DNA of 17,274 bases from Bifidobacterium breve (GCA_945882475.1 CAMCWJ010000019.1:1-17274); one strand, 5' to 3'; shown: positions 6,584-13,597, numbered from the stretch's first letter. Numbers and translations are program-made. The notes: a model not told the origin generated them from the sequence alone.

Positions 6584-9040
6584 ATGAGCCAGCCTTACGC
6601 ACCGATGCTGACGGTCCGCTACGACGGGCCGCCGCGCACCTTCGCCGCCGGCAACGACGTCGTGGTGGGCCGCGATCTGCGGGCCGATGTGCGCCTCTCT
6701 CATCCCCTGGTGTCGCGGGCGCACATCGTGCTGCGGTTCGGGCACGGCCGATGGACGGCCATCGACAACGGCTCGCTCAACGGGATGTACGTGCACGGCA
6801 GGCGGGTGCCGCAGGTCGACATCACCGACGGCACCACGGTGCACCTCGGCAACCCGGACGGCCCGCCCCTGAGCTTTGAGGTGCAGGGCTTCGAGGCGCA
6901 GCGCGCCGAGGTACAGGGCGCCGAGGTACAGGCCCCGACGGCGACGATCCCGGGCCCGCCCCCGCTTCCGCCCCAGCTTGGAACCCAGCCGCCGCACCGG
7001 CCGCCCCCGCCGCTGCCGGAGGCGTCAACCCAGATGGGCCCCAACGCGCGCGGCGGCGGGCCGTCGACCCGGGCGACATCGATGCTCAAGATCCTGCGGC
7101 CAGGATCGGCCGGTGATCCGCCGGAGGGTTCGCTGAAGATCGGCCGGGCGGTGGACAACGACATCGTCATCCCCGACGTGCTGGCCTCCCGGCATCACGC
7201 CACCCTGATCCCGGGCCCGGACGGCACCCAGATCGCCGACAACCGATCGATCAACGGCACCTTCGTCAACGGCACGCGGGTGGAGACCGCAGTGCTCAAC
7301 CAGGGTGACGTGGTGACGATCGGCAACGTCGACCTGGTCTTCGCCGACGGCACCCTGATGCGGCGGGCGCAGACCGCCGCGGCCGGAACCGGTGGGCTCG
7401 ACGTGCGCGGGGTCACCTGGACTATCGAGAACAACAAGACGCTGCTGGACAACATCTCGATGACCGCGCGGCCCGGCACTTTGACCGCCATCATCGGGCC
7501 GTCCGGAGCGGGCAAGTCCACGCTGGCACGGCTGATCGCCGGCTATACCCACCCGACCAAGGGCACGGTCAGCTTCGAGGGCCACAACATCCACGCCGAC
7601 TACGCCTCGCTGCGTTCCCGGATCGGCATGGTCCCCCAGGACGACGTGGTGCACGGCCAACTGACGGTCAACCAGGCGCTGATGTACGCCGCAGAATTGC
7701 GGCTGCCACCGGACACCACCACGGAGGACCGTCAGCAGGTGGTGGCGGAGGTGCTGGCCGAGTTGGAGATGACGCAGCACGCCGACACCCGGGTGGACCG
7801 GCTCTCCGGCGGGCAGCGCAAGCGCGCCTCGGTGGCACTGGAACTGCTGACCGGGCCATCGCTGCTGATCCTCGACGAACCCACCTCGGGTCTGGATCCC
7901 GCACTGGATCGCCAGGTGATGACGATGCTGCGTGATCTCGCTGACGCCGGCCGCGTGGTGCTGGTGGTCACCCACTCGCTGACCTACCTCGACGTGTGCG
8001 ACCAGGTGCTGCTGTTGGCGCCGGGCGGCAAGACCGCGTTCTACGGACCGCCGGCCCAGATCGGCCCGGCGATGGGAACCACCAATTGGGCCGACATCTT
8101 CAGCACCGTTGCCGGTGATCCGGACGCCGCCAGTGACCGATACCTCGCACAGACCGGACCCACGCCCCCGCCACCGCCGGTGCAGGCGCCATCGGACATC
8201 GGCGAGCCGACCCACACCAGCCTGCGTCGGCAGTTCTCCACCATCGTGCGTCGCCAGACCCGGCTGATCATCTCCGACCGCGGCTACTTCCTGTTCCTGG
8301 CGCTGTTGCCGTTCATCATGGGCGTGCTGTCGCTCGCGGTGCCCGGCACCGTGGGGTTCGGGATTCCCGATCCGATGGGCGACGCCCCGAACGAGCCCGG
8401 CCAGATCCTGGTGCTACTCAACGTCGGTGCGATCTTCATGGGTACCGCGCTGACCATCCGCGACCTGATCGGCGAGCGCGCCATCTTCCGCCGCGAACAG
8501 GCGGTCGGGCTGTCCACGACGGCCTATCTGTTGGCGAAGGTGTTCGTCTACACCATTTTCGCACTCGCCCAATCAGCAATCGTGACCGCAATCGTGATCT
8601 GGGGCAAGGGATCTGGGACGCAGGGCGCGGTGGCCCTGGGAAGTCCGGCTCTCGAGTTATTCGTCACGATCGCCGCCACCTGCGTGGCCTCGGCGAACCT
8701 TGGCCTGCTGCTGTCGTCGCTGGCGAAGTCCAACGAGCAGATCATGCCGCTTCTGGTGGTGGCGATCATGAGCCAACTGGTGTTCTCCGGCGGCATGATC
8801 CCGGTGACCAACCGACCGGTGCTCGACCAGATGTCCTGGTTGACACCGGCCCGGTGGGGGTTCGCCGCGTCGGCGTCAACGGTGGACCTGACCACGCTGG
8901 TGCCCGGGCCGCTGACGCCCAAGGACCGGTGGTGGCAGCACACCGCGTCGAGTTGGTGGTTCGATATGGCGATGCTCGCCGGGCTGAGCGTGGGCTATCT
9001 GGCGTTGGTGCGCTGGAAGATTCGGCTCAAGTCGGCCTGA
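6584..9040 (+). CDS. ABC-type exporter with two N-terminal FHA domains (Rv1747-like)
   Basis: An 818-residue fused ABCG-type half-transporter for the plasma membrane. FHA domain 1 is at about 8-100 (GR 29-30, SRAH 44-47, NGSLNG 62-67). A proline/glutamine-rich linker spans 101-165. FHA domain 2 is at about 168-255 (GR 187-188, SRHHA 202-206, NRSINGTFVNG 220-230). The nucleotide-binding domain has Walker A GPSGAGKST (305-313), signature LSGGQ (407-411), Walker B ILDEP with D431 and E432, and H464. About six helices follow from 568. Mycobacterial Rv1747 has the same layout; its FHA domains bind phosphothreonine made by the kinase PknF, and it has been linked to export of cell-wall lipid-linked oligosaccharides. 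No kinase gene lies nearby here, so control would be in trans. The ATG at 6584 gives the MLTVRYDG FHA start; the longer frame from 6500 overlaps the upstream gene. Confidence 0.92.
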   Translation: MSQPYAPMLTVRYDGPPRTFAAGNDVVVGRDLRADVRLSHPLVSRAHIVLRFGHGRWTAIDNGSLNGMYVHGRRVPQVDITDGTTVHLGNPDGPPLSFEVQGFEAQRAEVQGAEVQAPTATIPGPPPLPPQLGTQPPHRPPPPLPEASTQMGPNARGGGPSTRATSMLKILRPGSAGDPPEGSLKIGRAVDNDIVIPDVLASRHHATLIPGPDGTQIADNRSINGTFVNGTRVETAVLNQGDVVTIGNVDLVFADGTLMRRAQTAAAGTGGLDVRGVTWTIENNKTLLDNISMTARPGTLTAIIGPSGAGKSTLARLIAGYTHPTKGTVSFEGHNIHADYASLRSRIGMVPQDDVVHGQLTVNQALMYAAELRLPPDTTTEDRQQVVAEVLAELEMTQHADTRVDRLSGGQRKRASVALELLTGPSLLILDEPTSGLDPALDRQVMTMLRDLADAGRVVLVVTHSLTYLDVCDQVLLLAPGGKTAFYGPPAQIGPAMGTTNWADIFSTVAGDPDAASDRYLAQTGPTPPPPPVQAPSDIGEPTHTSLRRQFSTIVRRQTRLIISDRGYFLFLALLPFIMGVLSLAVPGTVGFGIPDPMGDAPNEPGQILVLLNVGAIFMGTALTIRDLIGERAIFRREQAVGLSTTAYLLAKVFVYTIFALAQSAIVTAIVIWGKGSGTQGAVALGSPALELFVTIAATCVASANLGLLLSSLAKSNEQIMPLLVVAIMSQLVFSGGMIPVTNRPVLDQMSWLTPARWGFAASASTVDLTTLVPGPLTPKDRWWQHTASSWWFDMAMLAGLSVGYLALVRWKIRLKSA
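6878..6937 (+). repeat. Four tandem 15-nt units coding E-(V/A)-Q-x-x in the FHA linker
   Basis: Units at 6878-6892, 6893-6907, 6908-6922 and 6923-6937 each encode Glu-Val/Ala-Gln-Gly/Arg/Ala-x. In a shifted phase, the 15-mer GCGCCGAGGTACAGG is perfectly repeated at 6903-6917 and 6918-6932, a sign of recent slippage. The repeats lengthen the flexible linker between the two FHA domains and keep the reading frame. Copy number is likely to vary between strains. Confidence 0.8.
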
Positions 9041-9265
9041 GCGTGCTGGCCGTCGTGCAGCATGGGCAGCGCGCACCGTTGGCCGTTTGAGTGGTTGCCG
9101 CATGGGGGGTGGCCGCCGGGCGCCATCGGATATCTGGTCATGGACGCAACCCCGTGATCTCCTGACTCGACGCCTGGTGTGCCGGGGTCTGGGGCGCGGC
9201 CCCTACGGTGGCCGCGGCGTCGTCAGCGTGATTGTCCGCCGGAGCGCCGCACCCGCGAAAGGGAC
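9041..9265. other. 225-bp convergent intergenic region, no gene recognised
   Basis: This gap lies between the transporter stop and the mfpA stop and is the longest non-coding stretch in the window. Open frames that cross it on either strand have no ribosome site or recognisable product. GGGGC-GCG-GCCCC (9191-9203) could fold into a 5-bp hairpin but has no U-tract. The right end carries the DosR-type palindrome described separately. A transcript read leftward from that palindrome would fall here, but the sequence itself shows no conserved RNA that I recognise. Confidence 0.5.
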
Positions 9266-9274
9266 TTAAGTCCC
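9261..9274. promoter_or_regulatory. Perfect DosR/DevR-box core palindrome (GGGACTTAAGTCCC)
   Basis: The 14 bases match the GGGACTWWAGTCCC core of the 20-bp mycobacterial DosR (DevR) binding consensus at every position. Of the six flanking consensus bases, only two match. The site straddles the mfpA stop codon (9266-9268), which is an odd place for an activator site. In RNA it can also fold as a 5-bp stem with a TTAA loop followed by TTT on the minus strand, so a weak mfpA terminator is the main alternative. Confidence 0.5.
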
Positions 9275-9829
9275 GACGACGTCGAGGCCGTGCGCGGCGG
9301 CGAAGGCCAACGCCGCAGCGAGGTCGATGCGAGCACCCCGACAGTCGGCGGTCGTCCACAGCGTTGCGTCGACCCGCGCCCCCCGCAGGTCCGCCTCGCC
9401 GAGTCGCAGACCCTGGGTGCGTACTCCGGTCAGGTCAGCGCCCCGCAACACCGCCTTGCGAAGATCAGCACGCACCAGCGACGCCTCCCGTAGCCGGCAC
9501 CCGGACAGATCGACACCACGCAGGTCGGCTCCGGCCAGTACCGCCAGGGTGAAGTCCACCTCATCGATCACCACCGGGCGTATCCGGCAGTCCTCGAACG
9601 TGGATCCCAGCATGCTGCAATTGCGGAACGTGCTGTGCCACAGAGTCGTCCGAATAAATCGGCAATTCCGAAACGCCGAGCCCAGATGCACCGATTCGGC
9701 GAGGTTGGCACCACCAAAATCGCACTCGGTGAACACCACCCGGTCGGTGTGCAGGCCGGCGAGATCCTCGTCGCGGAAGTCGTGACCGGTGAACTCTTGA
9801 TCTACCCAGTGCTGCGTAGGAGTGGTCAT
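9266..9829 (-). CDS. mfpA: Pentapeptide-repeat protein MfpA, DNA-gyrase-binding DNA mimic
   Basis: MfpA folds into a right-handed quadrilateral beta-helix that imitates B-form DNA, binds gyrase and lowers fluoroquinolone susceptibility (Rv3361c in M. tuberculosis). The 187-residue protein carries pentapeptide repeats of the A(D/N)LxG/F type from about 10 to 165: ANLAES (41-46), SAFRNCRF (51-58), ADLRGVDLSGCRLREASL (101-118) and ADLRKAVLRGADLTG (121-135). P85 interrupts the coil mid-way (RIRPVVIDE). The C-terminal FAAAHGLDVVG helix fits the dimerisation end of the family. The start MTTPTQHWVDQEF is three or four residues longer than in M. tuberculosis. No Shine-Dalgarno is present, and a TATCGT -10 lies 7 nt upstream, suggesting a leaderless mRNA. 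The usual upstream conservon genes, including GTPase mfpB, are absent; a divergent PE-PPE gene sits there instead. Confidence 0.94.
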   Translation of the reverse strand: MTTPTQHWVDQEFTGHDFRDEDLAGLHTDRVVFTECDFGGANLAESVHLGSAFRNCRFIRTTLWHSTFRNCSMLGSTFEDCRIRPVVIDEVDFTLAVLAGADLRGVDLSGCRLREASLVRADLRKAVLRGADLTGVRTQGLRLGEADLRGARVDATLWTTADCRGARIDLAAALAFAAAHGLDVVGT

Positions 9830-9835
9830 TGGCCG

Positions 9836-9842
9836 TACGATA
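9836..9842. promoter_or_regulatory. Overlapping divergent -10 elements between mfpA and the first PE-PPE gene
   Basis: TACGATA reads TACGAT on the plus strand (9836-9841) and TATCGT on the minus strand (9842-9837); both fit TANNNT. On the minus strand the start would fall at 9829-9830, at or one base before the mfpA ATG. On the plus strand it would fall near 9848, leaving about 26 nt with a GGGGGG ribosome site before the PE-PPE ATG. Only 44 bp separate the two start codons, so the promoters must overlap or exclude each other. Confidence 0.5.
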
Positions 9843-9873
9843 GGCGCTGCGGCATTCCTACCGGGGGGTACTT

Positions 9874-10962
9874 ATGTTCAGAAAGTTCAGCAGCGTCGGC
9901 GGAGCGGCTGTCGTCGGCATGGGTCTGGTCATCGCGGTCACTGGGCCGACGCCGGCGCCGGTGCCGCAGACGGCCGACATCGATTTGAGCGCAACGGTAT
10001 TGGCCATGGGCGGCCTTGGCTACGAGACCCTCAGCCGAGATCAAATCGCAGGTGTGCTGGCCGGCCGCTTCGCCAATGAGGATGCCTTGGTCGGCCTGCC
10101 GTGGCCGGGCGAACTGACGCCGTTCAACGGCACGCTGACGCTGGGCCAGTCGGTGGCGGTCGGCCTCGAGAATATGGATGCGGCGATCCGCAGCACCCCG
10201 GGGCCAAAGATCGTCGTGGGCGCCTCGGGCACCACGCTCGTCGTCAATCAGCAGATGCGCCGCCTCGCGACCGACCCGGATGCTCCCCCGGCGAACGAAC
10301 TGTCGTTCGTGGTGTTGGGCGACGCCGACCGTGGCGCCTTCAAAGGTCTGAGTGGGACAACACTTCCGATCTTCGAGTACACCGTTCCCGCGATCCCGGA
10401 GACCAAATACAACGTATTGGTCGTCGCGGGCGAGTACGACGGCATCGGGGACTGGCCCGACCGATGGTGGAACCCGCTGGCCGTATTCAACGCGTTGGCG
10501 GGCACCGGCTTGCTCCAGCAGATCATCACGGAGTCGATCGTCGATGACTTCCAGCTGGAGGCCTTCGGGTCGGTCCACAAGGACTCCATCTTCGCCGACC
10601 TGTCCAAGGTGCCGGCGCGGAACATCACCACCACGGTGAACGGAGCGGGTGGGGTCACCACGACCTACCTGGTCCCGGCACCCGACCTACCGATGCTGCG
10701 GCCGCTCAAGAACCTGGGCGTGCAGCAGGACGTCATCGACAACTTGGAAAGGGTGCTGCGCCCCATCATCGACAGCGCCTACGTCCGCAACGACCCCGTC
10801 GGCACCGGCCCGGCACGTCCGAGACCGCAGCTGCGGACCGGCGGAGTCAAGCCGGCGGCGGCAAGTTCGCGTGCCGCGGAGCGCAAGACGAACGATCAGG
10901 CGGCCACGCGTCAGGCCCGCAGCTCGCATTCAGGCGAACGCGACATCGCGGATCGCGCGTAG
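9874..10962 (+). CDS. Exported PE-PPE-domain serine hydrolase/acyltransferase, copy 1
   Basis: A 362-residue protein made of a PE-PPE catalytic domain (alpha/beta hydrolase fold) without a PE or PPE leader. The N terminus MFRKFSS plus a hydrophobic stretch (9-23) and TPA at 26-28 looks like a Sec signal peptide or membrane anchor. The domain opens with ATVLAMGGLG (40-49). The nucleophile is probably S118 in GASGT, D189 lies in GEYDGIGDWP, and H235 is the likely histidine. The end DLPMLRPLK...LRPIIDSAYVRND is typical of the family. A basic Ala-rich tail (about 321-362) follows. Mycobacterial relatives with an anchor and no PE include Chp1 and Chp2, which transfer acyl chains in trehalose glycolipid synthesis; others are esterases. 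GGGGGG lies 5 nt before the ATG. A close paralogue follows in tandem. Confidence 0.85.
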   Translation: MFRKFSSVGGAAVVGMGLVIAVTGPTPAPVPQTADIDLSATVLAMGGLGYETLSRDQIAGVLAGRFANEDALVGLPWPGELTPFNGTLTLGQSVAVGLENMDAAIRSTPGPKIVVGASGTTLVVNQQMRRLATDPDAPPANELSFVVLGDADRGAFKGLSGTTLPIFEYTVPAIPETKYNVLVVAGEYDGIGDWPDRWWNPLAVFNALAGTGLLQQIITESIVDDFQLEAFGSVHKDSIFADLSKVPARNITTTVNGAGGVTTTYLVPAPDLPMLRPLKNLGVQQDVIDNLERVLRPIIDSAYVRNDPVGTGPARPRPQLRTGGVKPAAASSRAAERKTNDQAATRQARSSHSGERDIADRA

Positions 10963-10968
10963 GTTACG

Positions 10969-10990
10969 CTCCCGGCACACTCACCGGGAG
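10969..10990 (+). promoter_or_regulatory. Hairpin that can mask the ribosome site of PE-PPE copy 2
   Basis: CTCCCGG (10969-10975) pairs perfectly with CCGGGAG (10984-10990) across an 8-nt loop. The 3' arm covers most of the Shine-Dalgarno GGGAGGG (10986-10992). Two possible -10 elements, TAGGTT (10960-10965) and TACGCT (10965-10970), lie over or just before the 5' arm, so transcripts started from them would lack part or all of that arm. Copy 1 has no equivalent hairpin. No U-tract follows, so termination is unlikely. Confidence 0.45.
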
Positions 10991-10997
10991 GGTAATG

Positions 10998-12050
10998 ATG
11001 TGGGGGAAGCTCAGCAGCGTCGGCGGGGCGACTGTCGTCGGTTTGGGTCTGGTCGTTGCGGTCACCGGCCCGACGAGGGCGCCGGAGCTACACACGGCTG
11101 ATATCGAGTTGAGCGCAACGGTGCTGGCCATCGGCGGAGTCGGGCAGCAGACGATGTCCACCCAATCCATAGCGCGGTACCTGGGCGGCCGTTGGGCCAA
11201 CGAGGATCTGGTCGGACTAACGTGGCCGGGTGAGATGGCGCCGTTCGACGGCACGCTGACGCTGAGTCAGTCGGTGGCGGTCGGCGTCGAGAATATGGAC
11301 CTGGCGATACGCAACACCCCCGGGCCAAAAGTCGTCATCGGCGTATCGGGCAGCACGGCGGTCGTCAACGAGCAGATGCGGCGCCTCGCCAACGACTCGA
11401 ATGCGCCGTCGCCCGAGGAAGTCTCGTTCGTCGTGATGGGCGACGCTGATCGCGGCGTGAACAAACAGTTTGTCGGCATGACTATCCCGATCTTCGACTA
11501 CACCGTCCCCGCGATTCCAGAGACCCCCTACGACCTCATGGTCATCGCCGGCGAGTACGACGGTTTCGGAGACTGGCCTGACCGTTCATGGAACCTACTG
11601 GCGGTGTACAACGCGTTAGCGGGCACTGGAGCGATCCAGGACACATTGCCGGCAGACATCGTTGACCGCTTGGGCCTGAAGAGCTTCGGCTCAGCTCACG
11701 TGGAAGCCATGTTTACCGACCTCGCCAATGTTCCGGAGAAGAACATCACCACCGCGGTGAACGGAGCAGGCGGGGTCACCACGACCTATCTGGTCCCGAC
11801 CGCGGATCTGCCGATGTTGCGGCCACTCAAGAGTTGGGGCGTGCAACAGGGCGTCATCGACAATCTGGAAAGGCTGCTGCGCCCCATCATCGACAGCGCC
11901 TACGTCCGCAACGATCCGGTCCGCAACGATCCTCCGAGATCGGCACTGCGGACCGGCACCGTCAAGCCGGCGGCAGCAAGTTCGCGTGCCGCGGAGCGCA
12001 AGATGACCGGTCAGGCCGCCAAGCGTCAACCCCGCGACTCGCGGAGTTAG
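10998..12050 (+). CDS. Exported PE-PPE-domain serine hydrolase/acyltransferase, copy 2
   Basis: A 350-residue paralogue of the preceding gene with the same plan: signal-like N terminus (MWGKLSS, hydrophobic 9-23, TRA 26-28), domain start ATVLAIGG (40-47), nucleophile S117 in GVSGS, D188 in GEYDGFGDWP, probable H234, C-terminal LRPIIDSAYVRND and a basic Ala-rich tail. The nucleophile motif ends in Ser here and Thr in copy 1, and the region after GDADRG differs most, so the acyl or acceptor preference may have diverged. Two ATGs are adjacent (10995 and 10998). The second was chosen because it matches copy 1 in length and leaves a normal gap after GGGAGGG. A 15-nt duplication adds an extra VRNDP near the end. 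The function (lipid esterase or transacylase in the envelope) is inferred from the family. Confidence 0.84.
   Translation: MWGKLSSVGGATVVGLGLVVAVTGPTRAPELHTADIELSATVLAIGGVGQQTMSTQSIARYLGGRWANEDLVGLTWPGEMAPFDGTLTLSQSVAVGVENMDLAIRNTPGPKVVIGVSGSTAVVNEQMRRLANDSNAPSPEEVSFVVMGDADRGVNKQFVGMTIPIFDYTVPAIPETPYDLMVIAGEYDGFGDWPDRSWNLLAVYNALAGTGAIQDTLPADIVDRLGLKSFGSAHVEAMFTDLANVPEKNITTAVNGAGGVTTTYLVPTADLPMLRPLKSWGVQQGVIDNLERLLRPIIDSAYVRNDPVRNDPPRSALRTGTVKPAAASSRAAERKMTGQAAKRQPRDSRS
11904..11933 (+). repeat. 15-nt tandem duplication (VRNDP twice) near the end of PE-PPE copy 2
   Basis: GTCCGCAACGATCCG at 11904-11918 is followed by GTCCGCAACGATCCT at 11919-11933, differing at the last base only. Copy 1 has a single unit at the matching place. 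The frame is kept, so the protein gains five residues between the catalytic domain and the tail. It arose after the gene duplication. Confidence 0.85.
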
Positions 12051-12080
12051 TCTTCCCGGGGAACATGAAATGATCTGCGG

Positions 12081-12944
12081 ATGCCAACCACGCGGGTAAG
12101 CCGTCGCCCTGACCGCATCAGGTTCTCCGGTCATACCGCCGATGACGGCCTGTTCGGTCCCGACAGTGTCACCTGGCGAATCTCGGCTCTGCCCCAGATG
12201 GGATTGGCCGCGCACGGGGCCGCGACACTGCAGATGCTGCATCCGATGGTCATGCACATGATCGATCAGGCGTCGGCCTTTCGTACAAACCCTGCATCCC
12301 GCGCTGAACTCACCGCCCTGTACGGACGGACGCTCACCTACGGAGACACAGCGGCGGCACACCGCGCCGCTGAGGTCCTGGCGAATATCCATCGCCGGGT
12401 CACGGCTACTGATCCGGTATCGGGTCGCACGTATCACGCTGATGAGCCAGATCTTCTGCTGTGGGTGCACAACACCATCCAGTGGATGGTGCTTCGCGTC
12501 ACCGACGCATTCGGTCCCGCCCTGAGTGCTGCCGACAAGGCGACCTACCTGAGCGAACAGGTCATCGCGGCTCGCCTGACTGGATGCAATGTCGATGACG
12601 TGCCCACCACCGAGCAGGACCTCTACACCTACATCGAAGGTATGACACCGCTGCTGGCGGTGGGCCGCGACACCGTGTGGTTCAAAGAGATGGCTCTTCC
12701 CGCCATGGTTGCCTGGAAGCCTGCCACCTATCTCCCGCACATGCTGGGTACCGCGGTCGCCGGTCTGATGAATGCCGAGCAGCGTCAGATCTACGGGGTG
12801 GACAGGCCCACGTGGCAGTTCGAGGCCAACAGGCAAATTCTGAAAGGGATCTTCGAGGCAGAGTCACGCAAGATGCCGGTACTGTCACGCACCTCGTTGG
12901 AACGCCAGAAGGTCGACGAGAAGGCTTTCGGATCAGCGCACTGA
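12081..12944 (+). CDS. MpaB/Lcp-like haem oxygenase family protein (DUF2236)
   Basis: A 287-residue protein of the oxygenase-MpaB family, related to the latex-clearing protein Lcp, which binds haem b and cleaves lipids or isoprenoids with dioxygen. Family landmarks are the start of the helical core PDSVTWRI (27-34), the MLHPMVMHMIDQ segment with H54 (52-63), R74, the GRTLTYGDT stretch (82-90), AANIHRRV-type helix with H104, and DEPDLLLWVHNT (121-132) with H130. LTGCNVDDVPTT (167-177) and the helix LYTYIEGM (181-188) follow. Candidate haem ligands are among these histidines, but I cannot assign the axial one. No signal peptide is visible, so it is probably cytosolic. It lies 30 bp after PE-PPE copy 2 on the same strand. 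There is no clear ribosome site; the ATG at 12081 is the first in frame. Confidence 0.83.
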   Translation: MPTTRVSRRPDRIRFSGHTADDGLFGPDSVTWRISALPQMGLAAHGAATLQMLHPMVMHMIDQASAFRTNPASRAELTALYGRTLTYGDTAAAHRAAEVLANIHRRVTATDPVSGRTYHADEPDLLLWVHNTIQWMVLRVTDAFGPALSAADKATYLSEQVIAARLTGCNVDDVPTTEQDLYTYIEGMTPLLAVGRDTVWFKEMALPAMVAWKPATYLPHMLGTAVAGLMNAEQRQIYGVDRPTWQFEANRQILKGIFEAESRKMPVLSRTSLERQKVDEKAFGSAH

Positions 12945-12974
12945 CAGTCCGGACTCGCGGTTAGGGGAACGCTG

Positions 12975-13589
12975 ATGACCGATTGGCTGACACCCGTAAT
13001 CCTCACGGGTGCCCATGTCCGACTCGAGCCACTCTCGGCTGCTCACCACGACGAGCTCTGCGACGCCGTTCGCGATGGAGAGCTATGGCGACTCTGGTAC
13101 ACCGTGATCCCCGAACCGGCCCAGATGCGCCAAGAAATACAACGCCGCCTCGACGAGCAAGTCCGCGGCACGATGTGCCCCTTCGCGCTGATCGATCCGG
13201 TCAGCGACACTCCGGTGGGCATGACCACCTACATGAACATCGACCCGGCCAACCGCCGCCTGGAGATCGGATCCACCTGGATCCGGCGCAGCGTTCAGCG
13301 AACCCCGCTCAATACCGAAGCCAAGCGCCTGCTGCTCTCCCACGCGTTCGACGACCTCGATTGCATCGCCGTGGAGTTCCGCACGCATTTCTTCAACCAG
13401 CCAAGCCGCCGCGCAATCGAGCGGCTGGGGGCCAAACTCGACGGTGTGCTGCGCAGCCATCAGATCAGCCTGCATCCGGATGCGCCGGGCGCACTGCGGG
13501 ACACCTGCGTCTACAGCATCGTCGCTGCTGAGTGGCCGACCGTGCGGGCGAACCTGGACTACATGCTCGCCGATCCCAAAAAGAACTGA
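12975..13589 (+). CDS. GNAT-family N-acetyltransferase, RimJ/RimL type
   Basis: A 204-residue cytosolic acetyl-CoA-dependent acetyltransferase with unknown acceptor. The opening PVILTGAHVRLEPLSAAH (7-24) is the standard first strand of RimJ/RimL proteins. GMTTYMNIDPANRRLEIGSTW (82-102) covers beta 4. IRRSVQRTPLNTEAKRLLL (103-121) contains the acetyl-CoA pyrophosphate-binding turn in a variant form. VEFRTHFFNQPSRRAIERLG (133-152) gives motif B with the usual Asn-x-Pro-Ser-x-x-Ala helix. DTCVYSI (176-182) is the last strand. AGGGGAA sits 6 nt before the ATG at 12975. It follows the MpaB gene by 30 bp and precedes trmL by 8 bp, so it is likely to be co-transcribed with both. Confidence 0.88.
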   Translation: MTDWLTPVILTGAHVRLEPLSAAHHDELCDAVRDGELWRLWYTVIPEPAQMRQEIQRRLDEQVRGTMCPFALIDPVSDTPVGMTTYMNIDPANRRLEIGSTWIRRSVQRTPLNTEAKRLLLSHAFDDLDCIAVEFRTHFFNQPSRRAIERLGAKLDGVLRSHQISLHPDAPGALRDTCVYSIVAAEWPTVRANLDYMLADPKKN

Positions 13590-13597
13590 CGCACAAC

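Larger units (their letters stand above)
9863..12030 (+). repeat. Tandem gene duplication (PE-PPE copies 1 and 2)
   Basis: The segments starting near 9863 and near 10985 are direct copies that include the ribosome site and the whole gene. The upstream patterns TACCGGGGGGTACTT-ATG and CACCGGGAGGGTAATG-ATG align base for base around the starts. By eye the proteins are about two thirds identical. DNA identity is highest in the 3' part, including the low-complexity tail (compare 10841-10890 with 11961-12003). That suggests a fairly recent duplication or gene conversion at the 3' ends. Confidence 0.85.

Noticed and set aside
7025..8215. Long open frame of 396 codons on the minus strand across the transporter gene
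   Set aside because: It lies wholly antisense to strongly conserved FHA and ATPase motifs. High third-position GC creates such frames, and its translation is low-complexity with no recognisable domain.
9191..9203. GGGGC-GCG-GCCCC hairpin as a transcription terminator
   Set aside because: The loop is only 3 nt, the stem is short and no U-tract follows on either strand. Such dyads are common by chance in this base composition.
9087..9269. Possible 60-codon gene in the gap between the transporter and mfpA
   Set aside because: No Shine-Dalgarno sequence, arginine/glycine-rich GC-shadow composition, and it overlaps the mfpA stop. Nothing supports translation.
12053..12063. Palindrome TTCCC-G-GGGAA after PE-PPE copy 2
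   Set aside because: Too short and with a one-base centre, so it makes a poor hairpin, and the next gene starts 17 bp later. It could be an operator, but nothing else supports that.
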